Source of the DNA: Centroberyx gerrardi
Taxonomy: Eukaryota; Chordata; Actinopteri; Beryciformes; Berycidae
NCBI RefSeq assembly: GCF_048128805.1
Contig: NC_136010.1
Location: forward strand, 19,968,980-20,032,979
DNA length: 64,000 nucleotides
Direction: 5' to 3'
Below the pieces are notes generated by a model. That model did no database searches. It worked only from the letters and a program-made list of their open reading frames with translations, and was not told the origin of the DNA. The translations under genes and the position numbers were made by a program. Numbering within the stretch: position 1 is the first letter of the stretch; every line of letters starts with the position of its first letter. Positions 15,375 through 28,100 of this stretch are shown here, one piece after another.

Positions 15375-16833
15375 GCTTATGGGATCCTGTGGTACATCTT
15401 CTGAAGAACATCAGTAAAAACCAGTGTTATCCATACTGTGCTGTTACTTTATGCCATGTACATTCTCAGTATACTGTATAGTATACTAATAATATACACT
15501 GTGGGCTGTAGAATAAAACATTATACCTGCTCTTGGGTTTCCTTGCTTCATTTGTTTTTTGACAGCTTTAAGAAGTCTTTATTTTACTGTGAGATTTATT
15601 TATGATGCATGAATGTAACTAAAGAGGTGGATATATATTTTCTAGTGTTTATGTGTTGCATTGCTGGGGCATGACTACTTTTCATTAGGATTTATGTTTC
15701 ATATCTGAGTAGCCCATTGCTTTATGCCATGAAAAAGGGCTCAGCAAAGTAAACCAATGTTAATTGATTGTATTTGCCATATCCACAGGTGAGGCTGACC
15801 TACAGGTCAATGGAAGAAGTCATTCTAAGTACGGTCTTCCTCATAATAGCCGATTCATTATATCACATGTAAAACTGAAGTTGGGTTCAAAATGTTCAAA
15901 GCTGGATATGGGCTTCCATGATGATGTGGTTTATTTTCTCTCTGTCAGTGAGGTGCTTTGAAATGAAGGGAAAATTAATTGTTATCAATGCATGGACAAT
16001 ATTGTGTATTTAAAATATGGGAGTGGGTCTTTCTGAATCACTTCTACTCTAAAAAAAAAAAAAATCAGACTCTTTAAACTTTTATTTATTAAAAGTTGAA
16101 GTTGTATGTCATTATTTGAGTTTCATATTTTTAAGCAATAAAAAGATGGTCTATTTTATACTATGTTAACATAATGTTCAGTGGTTAAGCATGTTCATAT
16201 TATCAATAATATTTGCATTATGTATGTTGATCTCCACCCCAACATTATTGTAGTAGACACTCATTTTATCTTCAGAATGCTGAGACCTTACAGATTTGAG
16301 GACTTAATGCACAAAGTATTTTCTATCATAGGAGCCAACACTGTATATCTGAAAAATATTTTATGAACCCCTCACCCCCCCATGCCCCCTGGTATATACC
16401 CTGATGTCAAAGTGCAGGTGTAATGACAGTCAGTAATCTACAAGGATGCAGGGCCTAAGACATTACTATCACCCATTGAAGAGTTACAGTCTCATCACTT
16501 TTCCTCTTGGGAGCCAAAATGAATCCTTGTGAACGCTGTCTGTTGGTGTAGTCGAGGCTTAATGTTATTTAAATAATAAAAATCCAGGTGTAAATATATG
16601 TATGTGATTCTTTATTTTTTGATCGACTCGTTTGATTGTGAACTACTTTTTTTTTTAATGCATTTTCTCATTATATTGCAGTAGAAGCGACCTTTGAGGT
16701 TTTAGTTAGAACACATTTAGCTGAAGCTGTGGAGCGACTTGTTGAAGCGAGTCTTTTATCCCACAGTATGGAACAAAGTTGAGGTTCCGTTGCATCGCCT
16801 GGCACGAAATCAATTTGTCACTGGAAAGAACAT

Positions 16834-16856
16834 GCGTGTGTGTGTGTGTGTGCGTG
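16834..16856. repeat. (GT)n microsatellite
   Basis: Alternating GT tract, interrupted once by GC. Confidence 0.85.
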
Positions 16857-17573
16857 CACGCAGAGGGGGAGAGTCTCATTATGGGGGACAGTGACACGGG
16901 ATGGGACAGTCGTTTCCAAGGGCAGCTGACCCACAAGAAACCAGAGTGGGGTGATGGTATGTGGGACAGTTATTAATAACAGCACATAGGAGAGGTGGGT
17001 ACTTGGGACTGTCTACCTTCTTGATCATACCAATTTCCTTAATTACACAAAACTCAGCCTTCACAATGCTAGTCTTATAACAGAGATAAGTATATAATTG
17101 AATAAGGACCGAAATTAAAGTGTAAGCCCTATGGGAAGAGGTGAAATTGGAGAAGTAATGGTATTACCTTAAAGGCTTAGTTTTTTTTTTTCTTGTTAGA
17201 AGGAAAAAAAAACTCATTACCAGTTAGGTGCCTCTAGTCACCAACATGGATTCTCCTGTGGTAGCTCTGTGGCTTGATTATGCAAAACCTGAAACTATTC
17301 AGGTCACCATTCCTGTTGTCTCATGCTGTATGTTGAAACAAACGGCACGCTAGATGATTCTCTCAAGGTTTACATTGAGTGAGGGTTTGCTCATGTAACA
17401 GAGGTCAAGTATGTGTTCAGTTTGTAATTTTATCCTCAGGTTACAGACATGACTACGTCTCATAAAGGCCATAGAGGAAGTGGAGATGATCAGCTGGATG
17501 GACAAGGCACTGCCCCAACTATGAAATGGCTGTGCATGTATTTCATATGAATAGAGTATTTCAAGTCCACATT

Positions 17574-17625
17574 TAAGATAAGATAACATTGCACTTTATT
17601 GATCCCTGGGGGAAATTAAGGATTT
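17574..17625. repeat. Teleost dispersed repeat fragment (TTTATTGATCCC type)
   Basis: The stretch AAGATAAGATAA... followed by CTTTATTGATCCCTGGGG and AAATTAAG is a short motif I recognise as the tail of a very common fish retroelement-derived repeat. No flanking duplication was identified, so class and borders are uncertain. Confidence 0.45.
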
Positions 17626-17736
17626 TCCACATTTAGAAATGCCAGATCACTGCAATCCATATACATCATGTACCCCTACGGTAAGACCATGCACTTTTCT
17701 ATCCCATGAACAAAATGAGACAAGACAGTAACTGTT

Positions 17737-17752
17737 AATAAAAACTTTTATT
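17737..17752. other. Back-to-back poly(A) signals for convergent coq10a and cs
   Basis: AATAAA on the plus strand (17737-17742) and AATAAA on the minus strand (17747-17752) form a near-palindrome separated by four bases. The first could end coq10a transcripts and the second cs transcripts, implying a cs 3' UTR of about 2 kb. The pairing is seen directly; its use is inference. Confidence 0.45.
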
Positions 17753-19746
17753 GTTTTTCCTTTTTTGTTAACGTTTTCCAATATTTGCTCTGTCCAGCAC
17801 TTCTTGCCCATTTGACCCATCCAGCCCCATCCCCCAACTGTTTCTCTGATGAATCCATCTGCAATGAATTCTCCCAGCTATCACACACACACACAACCTT
17901 TATGCTCCTCTACGATCAAAATAACCACATATCTTAAACACCAACCACATGGAAGAATACTACAATAATAATATAAACACACACCTGATAAAGCCAAAAG
18001 GGAGATGGTAGCAAGGCAGAGAGAATCAAAGATTTGTGTGATTCAAATTACTGACTAAGGTGGAAAGACTACTACTTGTTGGAGCAGGACGCAAGATCCA
18101 GCTTAAACTACACAAAAATGGAGTGTTGACAAACCTAGGAGCAAGAGGTGAAGCTGCTACAGAACTCAGACTTAAGAGCAAGCTTGAAACATTCAAATCA
18201 AACACCTGCAAAACAGCACCGGCTAAGCCCATAGAACTAGGCGAGAATTACTGTATATACAAGATAGCTGCAGTATGTGTTTTGTTCGTTGTCAGAATTT
18301 TCGAAAAGCAGAAAAAGCCACATTTTCCAGTGACCAGTGAGATTTGACATTACACAGTGTTGGTAAACTACGGTAATTACTGTGGTTATACAAGCAAATG
18401 GTCGCGTAGAGCTCATACATTCAAGCTATACATATATATACCTATATACACAAAGTATAAATAAAACCACAAAATGAGAACCCAAAGATTATAGTTTTAT
18501 ACATATTAAACACCCAAAACCTCTGCAAAAAGGACACTAAATCAACCTGGGGTTTCTACTGCTACAAATTAGGAAATCCAATCCAGCAAGTGCTCATTTT
18601 GGAGTAGTTGATGACTGAAGCGCTCTCCTGTGGGGATTAACAAACGCACACTCAAATAAGACAGGACTTCAACAGGTACAAAGCCCCCCTGGCTACCCAC
18701 TTGTAATTCAAGCTTGCTCTTAAGAATTTACTGTACGCAAATTATAACATCCTTTACTCAATCCCTTTAGCATTCTGTCACTGTACACAATTATGCTTTT
18801 TGGTTCTCCAGACTGCTATTCAGAGCACCCTTCGAGCACAAGACCCATATCAATTTGAAAGTTATGTTATTGAAAAAAGTAGGGGAAAGCATTTCGGTTT
18901 CGACATGACAGTTATTTTGATCATAGAGGTGATAGAGGTCATGAGAAACAAAACAAAACAAAAAAAAACAATAAACGGAAGTCGGAGAAAAACGGGAGAC
19001 CAAAGATTTAAAGGGGCAGTATCTTTTAACTGATTTTCATGTTTATAAATGTGTATCTTGAACAGTTTGCTAATTTTACTGGGGAGGACCTTTTTTTCCT
19101 AAACTGGAGTGTTCAAAACGGGAGTGAAATGTATGGATAGACTGGGTGGGATGACGTCCGGGAACATTGCATAGAAGAAACTACGTTGAGACTTTTAATT
19201 GAAAAAAATTAAAGTTTTTGCTTGGGAATATCCTCTAAGACAAAATCACAGCATAAGCCAAAAGCAGCAAAGGCTGAGGCAGATAATTAACTACTAGATC
19301 TTTAGCTTTTAACAAAGGAAGTGTAATTCACCCCCACAATTCCCTTTGAATGCCATTGCCTATTTGTAGTTCTGGCCCAGTGCTCACAGACAGACACACA
19401 GGCACTGTACCAATATCTCAGGGAAAAATCTTACTGATGCTAGCAGATATAGTTTGAGCCTATTAGGGGGAACGTGTACGTGTGTTTCAAGTTTTCGCTT
19501 CTCATCTTCCAAATATGGAGGCATGGTGCGAAAACTTTTCTGTGGTTAACTAACACACTAACACTAATGGTTAAAGATTTAAAAGGCCCTTTTTTCGTGA
19601 AATGACATTAAAAGCGTACTGTCTCTTTGAATCCCATTTCCCTGGGGTTGGGAAGGACAGGGGGTCAACTTATATCTGCCATTTGATATTTCCTCCTCCT
19701 CCCACCCTTTACACTAACCCCCAACTCCCTTCGGCTTTGTTCGTCT

Positions 19747-22700
19747 TCAGCCTGACTTGGTCCCCACCAGTGCCATCAGTCCATCCGTGCTCATGGACTT
19801 GGGGCGCTCCAGGGGGAAGCCCAGGGCTCTGCTCCACACCAGCTGGGCCAGCACACCCAGGGCTCGGGACACGCCGAACAGCACAGTGTAGTAATTCATC
19901 TCAGTCATTCCATAGTACTGAGCAGACAGACAGGCAGAGAGAGAGACAGGTCAGGATGTGATAAGGCATGCTTGATAGTGTAAAATTACAATTGCATGAT
20001 TGAAAATTTTGGGCTACAAGTTTGATACATGAAAGTATTTTCTATTATGAAAGCTGTTGCAATAAAATCATTCCACCTACATGAATTAGCAAGTGTTCGT
20101 TCTCTTTAACCCCCCCTCCCCCTCCCCACAACCACCACCTCATATCCCTTACCTGCAGCAGCACTCCACTGTGGGCATCCACATTGGGCCAGGGGTTCTT
20201 GGCCTTGCCCTGCTCCAGCAGCACATTGGGCACAATCTTGTAAAGCTGGGCAACCATCTTGAACATGGGGTCGTTGGGCAGGTGCTTCAGGGCAAACTCA
20301 CGCTGGCAGGTGTAACGTGGGTCAGTCTTCCTCAGGACGGCGTGGCCGTAGCCTGGCACCACCTATGGCCGAGAGAGGGCAAATCTCACTTTAAACGTAC
20401 ATCTTCCAAACTGTGGTGAGATAATACTAGTATTACTACTAATAATCTTTATCAAGTATTCTTAAAAACAGTTACAAAGTGCTTTAAAGTGTAAAGCGCT
20501 TACAAATAAAATGTATTATTATCATTATTATTATTATTAACACAGGATTGAAAAAAGCAATGAGGAAACATTAAGAAATATGAAAGCAGGGCAAGAATGC
20601 AGTCACAAAAGAGAGGTAATTACATATCAGCAAGTCAATGGAAATGTTTAAGTTTAAGGATTGATTTGAAAAGATGATACAGATTTATCCAGCCTGAGGT
20701 TGTTCCTAAGTCTAGTAGCCCTGAAGGCAAAGGCCCAATAACCTCTTTTTCTGCAACACCCTTTCGAAATTGAGGATCAAGGCATCCTTAACAACCATGA
20801 TGACAAGTTAGGGGATAAGACTCCCGACATTCCTAAGGCTTACCTTGAAACTCCCTCATGGGAGTGTTGAAATGTGTTCATACCGATAGTAGAATTGGAT
20901 ATGGTGTGTCCTTACCCTGCCAGACTTGAGCGTGTTCCAGATGTAATCCCTCATCCTCTCGTCAGACACCTCTCCACCCAGCTCCTTCTGCAGGGCCGTC
21001 AGCCACACCAGCACCTCCTGTGGGATGCACAAAGAAATACACATCACTGGTGAGTTATTGCAAAATTCAAAATGGTGTTTGTAATTATCACACACAATAA
21101 CCAGGCCACATTATCATCCTAAATAACACACAAAGTCTATGGAGATGATACCTTCACTAATGTCCTCTGACAGACAGCAGCTACAGCCTAGGAGCAGAAA
21201 CTAGTACAACAACTCTCAGTTGCTGGGACACATTTAGCACAAACCTGATTGGCCAGGCCATGCAGAGGACCAGCCAGGCCATTCATAGCTGCACTGAAGG
21301 ACAGGTAGGGGTCAGACAGTGCACTGCCCACCAGGTGGCTGGTGTGGGCACTGACGTTGCCTCCTTCATGGTCACTGAAACATTATGAGAGGGGTAGATT
21401 AAGCAAAAAGAACCCAAAACAACAACAACAAAAACAAGTTGTTATCAACAGCCAGTCTCAAAATGAAGACAACATTTCCAAGGCATCCTAAAATAGAAAT
21501 TTCATTTTGTATTCTACTAGCACTTACGCCATATGGACACTAGGGGGCAAAGATTAGTCAATTTGACACTGCAATCCCGTGACTCACTGAAAGGGGAGAG
21601 GGGCTGGGCTTGCAGTGGAGTACTGCAGCCACTTGCCTACCTTTTGTGACTGAAGGGTACATTTGTGCACTGCTCCATGTAGTGACTCTGAAAGTGAAAA
21701 GCTGCACTGGTGTGGACTTACACCAATCTTATGCTTTTAACTCAACACGGGCGAGTGCATACATGTAGCCTTTGGGCACAGAAAGAGGTGAGCTGATCCA
21801 TTTGTTTGAAGTGATTTCCCATCAATGTCTTGTGCATTTGCAATAAAACCACTCAGGTTTGAATGTGCTTCCCCTCCAGCTCTACTATTATTTTATATTC
21901 CAATTGGGAAACTTTGATAAAATTATGACTTTAGATCAGTAATTTAAGAAATGGGAAAGGAGCATGGATGCTTTCAGAGTGCCGACAAACCTTTTTTCAA
22001 AATCAAAGCTACTTTATAATCTAGGATCAAGTGTTTCAAGATGCACCTGTGGATGGTGAGGTAGAGCCTCATGAGCTCGGTGAACTGGGCATCACTGTAG
22101 CCCAGCATGTTGGTGAAGTTGTGGGACCAGTCCAGGTTGGAGTCAATGGCTCCGATACTGCTGCCCTCGCGGTAAAGGTTGCGGTAGATCTTGGCAGCAA
22201 CACAGGGCAGCTTGGCAATCAAGTCCATGGAGTCTTCATAGACAAACTATGCGAGCCAAGAGGTTGAGCAATGTTTAAAAACAAAGAGGAAAACGCTCAC
22301 AAGACTTGACAAGACAGTAAGATACATATGAACAGCAAGCATGAACAAATGGTTGGATTAACTCGCTTCAGTGCATTTATCCAATTCATTGACTAGGACT
22401 GGGGAAAGAACACATGAAAAAAGCAAGATGGGTTTGGTTTTCTGTGTGTGTGAAGGTGCAACTCACCTCCCAGTACTTGGTCTTGTGGACGCCCTCAGAG
22501 TAGGCCCGCGCAAAGCTGCTCTCACTGTTCAGAGCTGTGATGGCAGCACTGAACTGAGACATGGGGTGTAGGTTTGTGGGGAAATTATCCAACATGGTGA
22601 CAACATGAGAGGGGAGAGCTGCTCTCTTGGCCCATTCTTTTGACAGCCAGTTCACCTAGGAAACACAACACAAACAATGTGGGTGGGTGACTTGACATAC

Positions 22701-25153
22701 TTGCTTTTCCACTCATTCTTACTCATCCTTACTCATCCTAATGAGGAACTTTTCAGGGTATGCTACAATGCTACAGACATGTAGATATCCAGTGTGAGTA
22801 GATAGGTAAAGAAATAACTCTGTTACTACTAAAATGTTATTCCTTCCTGGTAGGGCGGGGTGAGTGGATGAATATAACAGATATTGACGATAGACTGAAT
22901 CTATTGTGGGTGAAAATTTCTTGCCAATCTAAATAACCTTGATAGTTGGTAATTTAAAATTAAGCCTAGTGTAAGACATGCAGGGTCACCTGCAGCGCTT
23001 TATCGCTAAGGCCATAATACCAGCATACCCTGCTTAAAATGCTGGTATCTAGCTCCGTTAGCAAGTACTGCCTGAAATTAGTTCCTTTATGCCACTGCAA
23101 AATTCAAGTCGTCATGCCTACACCGCGCACACTGTGCGTCTGTCTGTCACCTGTGTGAGTACAATTAAGAATACTGATCTGCAAGACACTGTTATTTCTT
23201 GCTTTGGAGAACAACATACTGTGTATTTAGTTTAATCAGCATTCAGCAGAAGTTTTAGATTGGTAAGAGCTTTGTGTAGAGCTGAATTTGAGCTACAATG
23301 TTCAATAGCCAGTTGCTCTGATTGAACATCCCCCAGTGCTACAAACTGGAATGTGTAGTACTGGAGTGGTTAAAGATTAAACCATAGTGCGTAGCAAGGA
23401 AGGCCATAAACTGTTTATTTACTAAGGATTCCACAATTTTGGCTATGCAGGAAAAACGTGAATCTAATCTATCCTCCCCAGCTGATTTCTTAGAGTCAAT
23501 AGCAAGTGCAATAAAAACTTCACAATGCAAAAGTACAAAGGGTAAAGTGGTGAGCACTGTTCTCTCCATGAAAAGTAGTAGTCATAACTTAGGAGGAAAA
23601 GGCCTTTGCTTATCAGGAAGGTTATCCTCATATTCTCTCTCAAGGAGATGGTTGGCAGCAATAAAATGCCTTTTATGGCACAGCCTATCTCCTGTTGCCC
23701 GGTTATTAAACAATCACTAGTTTACACAAGCAAACAATTTTCCCGGGTCATACATAATTCACCATGTATAATTCACTACTTATGCTGCTAAATATCTTTT
23801 GATTGATCTTGTGATGTTTTAACAGGGAACAGTAAACATGGTGTCCCCCACGAATGATGCAGCCCCCATCTTGGTCAATCAGTAGCAAATATGTCACACA
23901 TATGTCAGCAAATATGTGACCTGTAATTGCAGTGAACTGCCTTGAGATTTGGCATGTGACAGACGGAGGGATGGATGAACCGAGTCTGTTCCATAGTCCT
24001 CTCTCTGATTTCATTATGGGGGACAATGATATTTGCAGCTCCAGCGCCCTTCCCCCTCTCACCTGTTCCTCAGTGGGCACCTGTCCCGTGACCAGCAGCC
24101 AGAAGAGGCCTTCAGGCAGCGGCTCCTGACCTCCTGGAGCCTTGGGCAGCAACTTCTGACACTCTGGAATGCTGTAGCCCCGGAAACGGATGCCCTGTGC
24201 ACCAATGGGGAAAGAGAGACGCAAACAAATACAAAGTCAGGTTCCAGTGGGCTTCGTCTTAAAACGTTGGGGCAACAAGCGCATTAAGGGAGTGCAGGCA
24301 AGCTGTCATTGTGGCCTCTGGTTCTACCAATGAATTTGGTTGATTGAATGTCTCGTTCTGTTTGGTGGCCTGGCCTAACAAGATATGCAAGAACAGTGTC
24401 ACTGACACTGAAAGCTGTTAGTACTCCGCTTCAGTAAGAAAAGTGAAAGTTATCTGAATGCAATCTAGATAAGTGCCTAGACGGCATGCATATCTCCAAA
24501 AGGCCAACAGAGTTCAAAATATAAGATCATTCTGAGATTGAATATACAGCCTGGTCCTTTTTGTTGTGTTTGACTTATAGTATACTCACCTCATCAGGAT
24601 CCAGCACAGAAGTCTCATACACCAAACCCTTCATTCCCCTCATACCACCATAGACCTATACATGAAAACATACAAAACAAGCATATATAGACATTACATT
24701 CTAAATAACCTGGCTTATTGACACTATACATACAGTTGTAACTTTGTAATAATTATCTCTGCATAGTGTACGCCATTTAAAGTCTCATTGCATAATTTAG
24801 TAATTGCTTTATGGTTACATAATATTATTGAAGCTTAACAGTTGCCAGATTTGGTTATAAATAGCTTCCAACTCTATTGTAATGACTAGAAAAAAATTAT
24901 GTACTTTCTTCAATTAAATTGCAGGCATGTTCTGACAATTAATAACTTACAAGAAATTGCTTTGGAATACTAATGAAAAATTCACATAAAAGGACTGGCC
25001 ACAGCTCAATGCATACTCATTGTTTCATGGTGAAACATGAAGTAGACCCAGTGACCCGGCCAAGTAATTCATCTAAAATCCCTGTGACAACGAGGAGGTA
25101 GTCAGGGTAAGTAAATGATGAACAGATCAGGGTGACACTGTTGTTGCAGTGGC

Positions 25154-25186
<33 letters not shown>

Positions 25187-28100
25187 GGAGCTGTGCTAGT
25201 TTGAGATGGGCAATGTAAGGTAAAAGTTTGAGTGACTTGAGGTAAAAGTTTGAGTGACTTGAGGTAAAAGTTTGAGTGACTTGAGGTAAAATGTCTCCCC
25301 TCCCCATGGAGCAGTGCAGCTTCTTATTGTGGCCGAGTAGCGATACCTGACACAGTAAATAAGGCTAGAGAGGCCTAGACGGATTAGGTGAGGCTAAAAT
25401 GCCAGGTCTAATCTACATCACTGTTGACAGCCTACATGCTAGTTTCTACAATATAATGTATCAGGATTTAGTGTGACTTTCAAACTGACAAAATCATTTA
25501 TTCACGGCTCTCATTTTAGTCTGATCCCTTAATTGATGATCATGTGAAAAGTCCTTTATTTTGTTGAACAGTTAAAGTTGCTCACCATATCAACAGTAAT
25601 CTGTCCGATGTTGTTTTTGCCATACTGCTGTTTGAAGTTCTTGATCCTGGTCTGTTCTTTGGGGATAAGGTCTGCCAGAACATCCTTCAGATTCTGTAAA
25701 AACACAAAAATTGATCAATGATAAAGTGTACCGATCAGTAATGAAATGATATGATCAGCTCAACCCTCTAGTCTTAGAATACACACACACAAATCTCCAA
25801 TCTGAACTGGGGTTAATTAAACAGCCTTTTGGCTGAACAGAAATTGATTTTTAGCTAAACAAAAGTCAGCATGTTCTATTAATACTCAAGAGAACAGGTC
25901 ATAGTGTCTTTCCTAAATTCTCCAGATAGATTACCATTTCTACAATTCTACAATCACACACTACCAAAAAACAGGAGCCAAGAGATCACCTTGGAGTAGA
26001 CAGAGAGTACTCACTGTTGTTGCGCTGGCATGTCTGGCAGCCACAACGACGTAGGTGGCATTCTGAGGAAAAGACAAGGAATACCAACAAGATTTTAAGT
26101 GCTGGTGACACAAGGAGAAACCCTATAAGAGAAAACCCTTAAACAAAAATCAAACTGACACAGCTACACTTCTGGGCTACTATAGCACACAATGGAGCTT
26201 CTCAAATTTACATTTAGACAACCTTGAAGAGGCTCAAGGGTCACAATATCATGTTCTGAAATTAGTCATTGATGCTTGACCATCAGCCTGTGGGAAACAA
26301 TTACAGAAAAATTGGACTACAGTGAGTGAAATGACACAAAAGACTTGATTTGTCTGTTTCAATTTGAGGGGCTTTTGGAATCTCAAAATAAAAAGTTAGA
26401 AAACTGCAGTCCTCTTTATTAATGGTCCTTCAATTCAGGTTAGCTATGAACTGAATAAATAAAGATATAGTTTTAAGTCAATAATCAATGTTAATTAACG
26501 GGCAGTCAGAAACTCCTAAAATATCTTTGAGATGAAAACATCTTCAGACTCTTCATAAATTAATTGCAGGCTCTTTTAATGGACCTTTTGCATTGAGCTA
26601 TGACTCCAATATAGAGGGCTTTGATTAATGACAAGCAAACAAGGCACTGAATTATCAAACCTTCCTTATATCAACAAGCACCTAATTCCCCCCCCCCCCC
26701 CCCCTCCCAGCACAGCCCCCATTCCTCTGGGCATCGACTCCAAAAAAGGTTTCAAATGTTCAACAGGGATGCTGGCCCATGCTGTCTCCATTGTTTCCAT
26801 AGTTGTGTTAAATTGGCTGGCGGTAGATTTCTACTCCCATTAGCTTGTTCCAACACATCCCAAAGGCATTCACTTGGATTGAGATGAGGTGGCTGGGAAC
26901 TGGGAAGGCCACTACAAAAAGCCAAGTTAACTCATGTGTATGGACCATTCCTGCCTTGAAGCATCGAGCATTAACCCTGCTAAAACAAAAAAAACATTCA
27001 CTGATAGATAAACTGCTGCCAGGGAGGCTTGCAACTGATTGCCAATGATGTTTAGTTCTGAGGCATACAAATATTGCTCCACTTCTATCAAACAGCCCAA
27101 TGTGTGCCATGAAAAGACACATCGTCACGCCACCGCTACCAGTCTACAATGTCAATACAGTACACAGCAGGGTAGATTCATCTGCTCATGTGATTTTCTC
27201 TACTAATCCCCTCATTGGTGCAAAACAACCGCGACCAGGATTCACCAGATCAGGCAATAGTTTTCCTCAATATTTAGCCCAACGCAACCCCATTTTTTTG
27301 TGGTGAAAGAAGTGATATCCTGAAAGGTTGTCAGCTGCCAAACCCCTTCATGTCAAGGTATAATGAGTTGTCTATTCTATTTTATTTGGCACCAACATTG
27401 TATTGGACTGTCAGTTGACTAAACGTAGCACGCATGTCGCCCTGCACAATTTGTGTCAGCCTCCATTGGCCTCTTTCATCCGTTTTTGACCACTGGCCTG
27501 CAATTAGCTGGATGTCTTTTGGGTGGTGGACCACCTTCATCCACACCGGACACTGTCGACTTTAAAAAGCCCTGCAGCACTGCAGTTGCTGCATGCTTGG
27601 CACCTGCTACCACAGCCCATTAAGTAACACTTAAATTTCTTGTCTTGCTATTCACCCTCTGAATGGCATACATACACAAGTCATGTCTCAATCGCCAATG
27701 TTTATAAAACATTCTTCAACCTCTGTACACCTGTTCCTCTATAATGCTTGAAGGGGACTTAATCAGTGAAATAAAGGACTACAGATTTCACCTGGATTTG
27801 TGTGGCCAGTCTATTTAAAGAAGAGAGCAGGTGTTCTCCAATATATTTGCACCCTCAGTGATGAGAGCAATTACGAATATTCAGATTTATTTGGCAGGAA
27901 ATTAATTCGAATTTTTGTATTGTTTGATGATTAGAGGGCATTGCCAAACAATTAAACACCATGTAAAAAATTGACTGTTACAGAGCTGATATTCCAATAT
28001 TACGAACGAAACGGTGCTTGAAAGACTAATTTTGTCTCATCTAATTTAGTGACATTGGTCCTGTTATTTCTATGATTGCTGGGGGAGGAAGTATTCTGAT

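Larger units (their letters stand above)
13797..17742 (+). other. coq10a 3' UTR / downstream region with several poly(A) signals
   Basis: No coding exon is visible here. On the plus strand AATAAA occurs at 15512-15517, 16137-16142, 16575-16580 and 17737-17742, so coq10a may use alternative 3' ends. The stretch also holds a 21-base G run (14360-14380), a hAT-like MITE (about 15001-15374) and a short GT repeat (about 16834-16856). Which poly(A) site is used cannot be decided from sequence. Confidence 0.45.
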
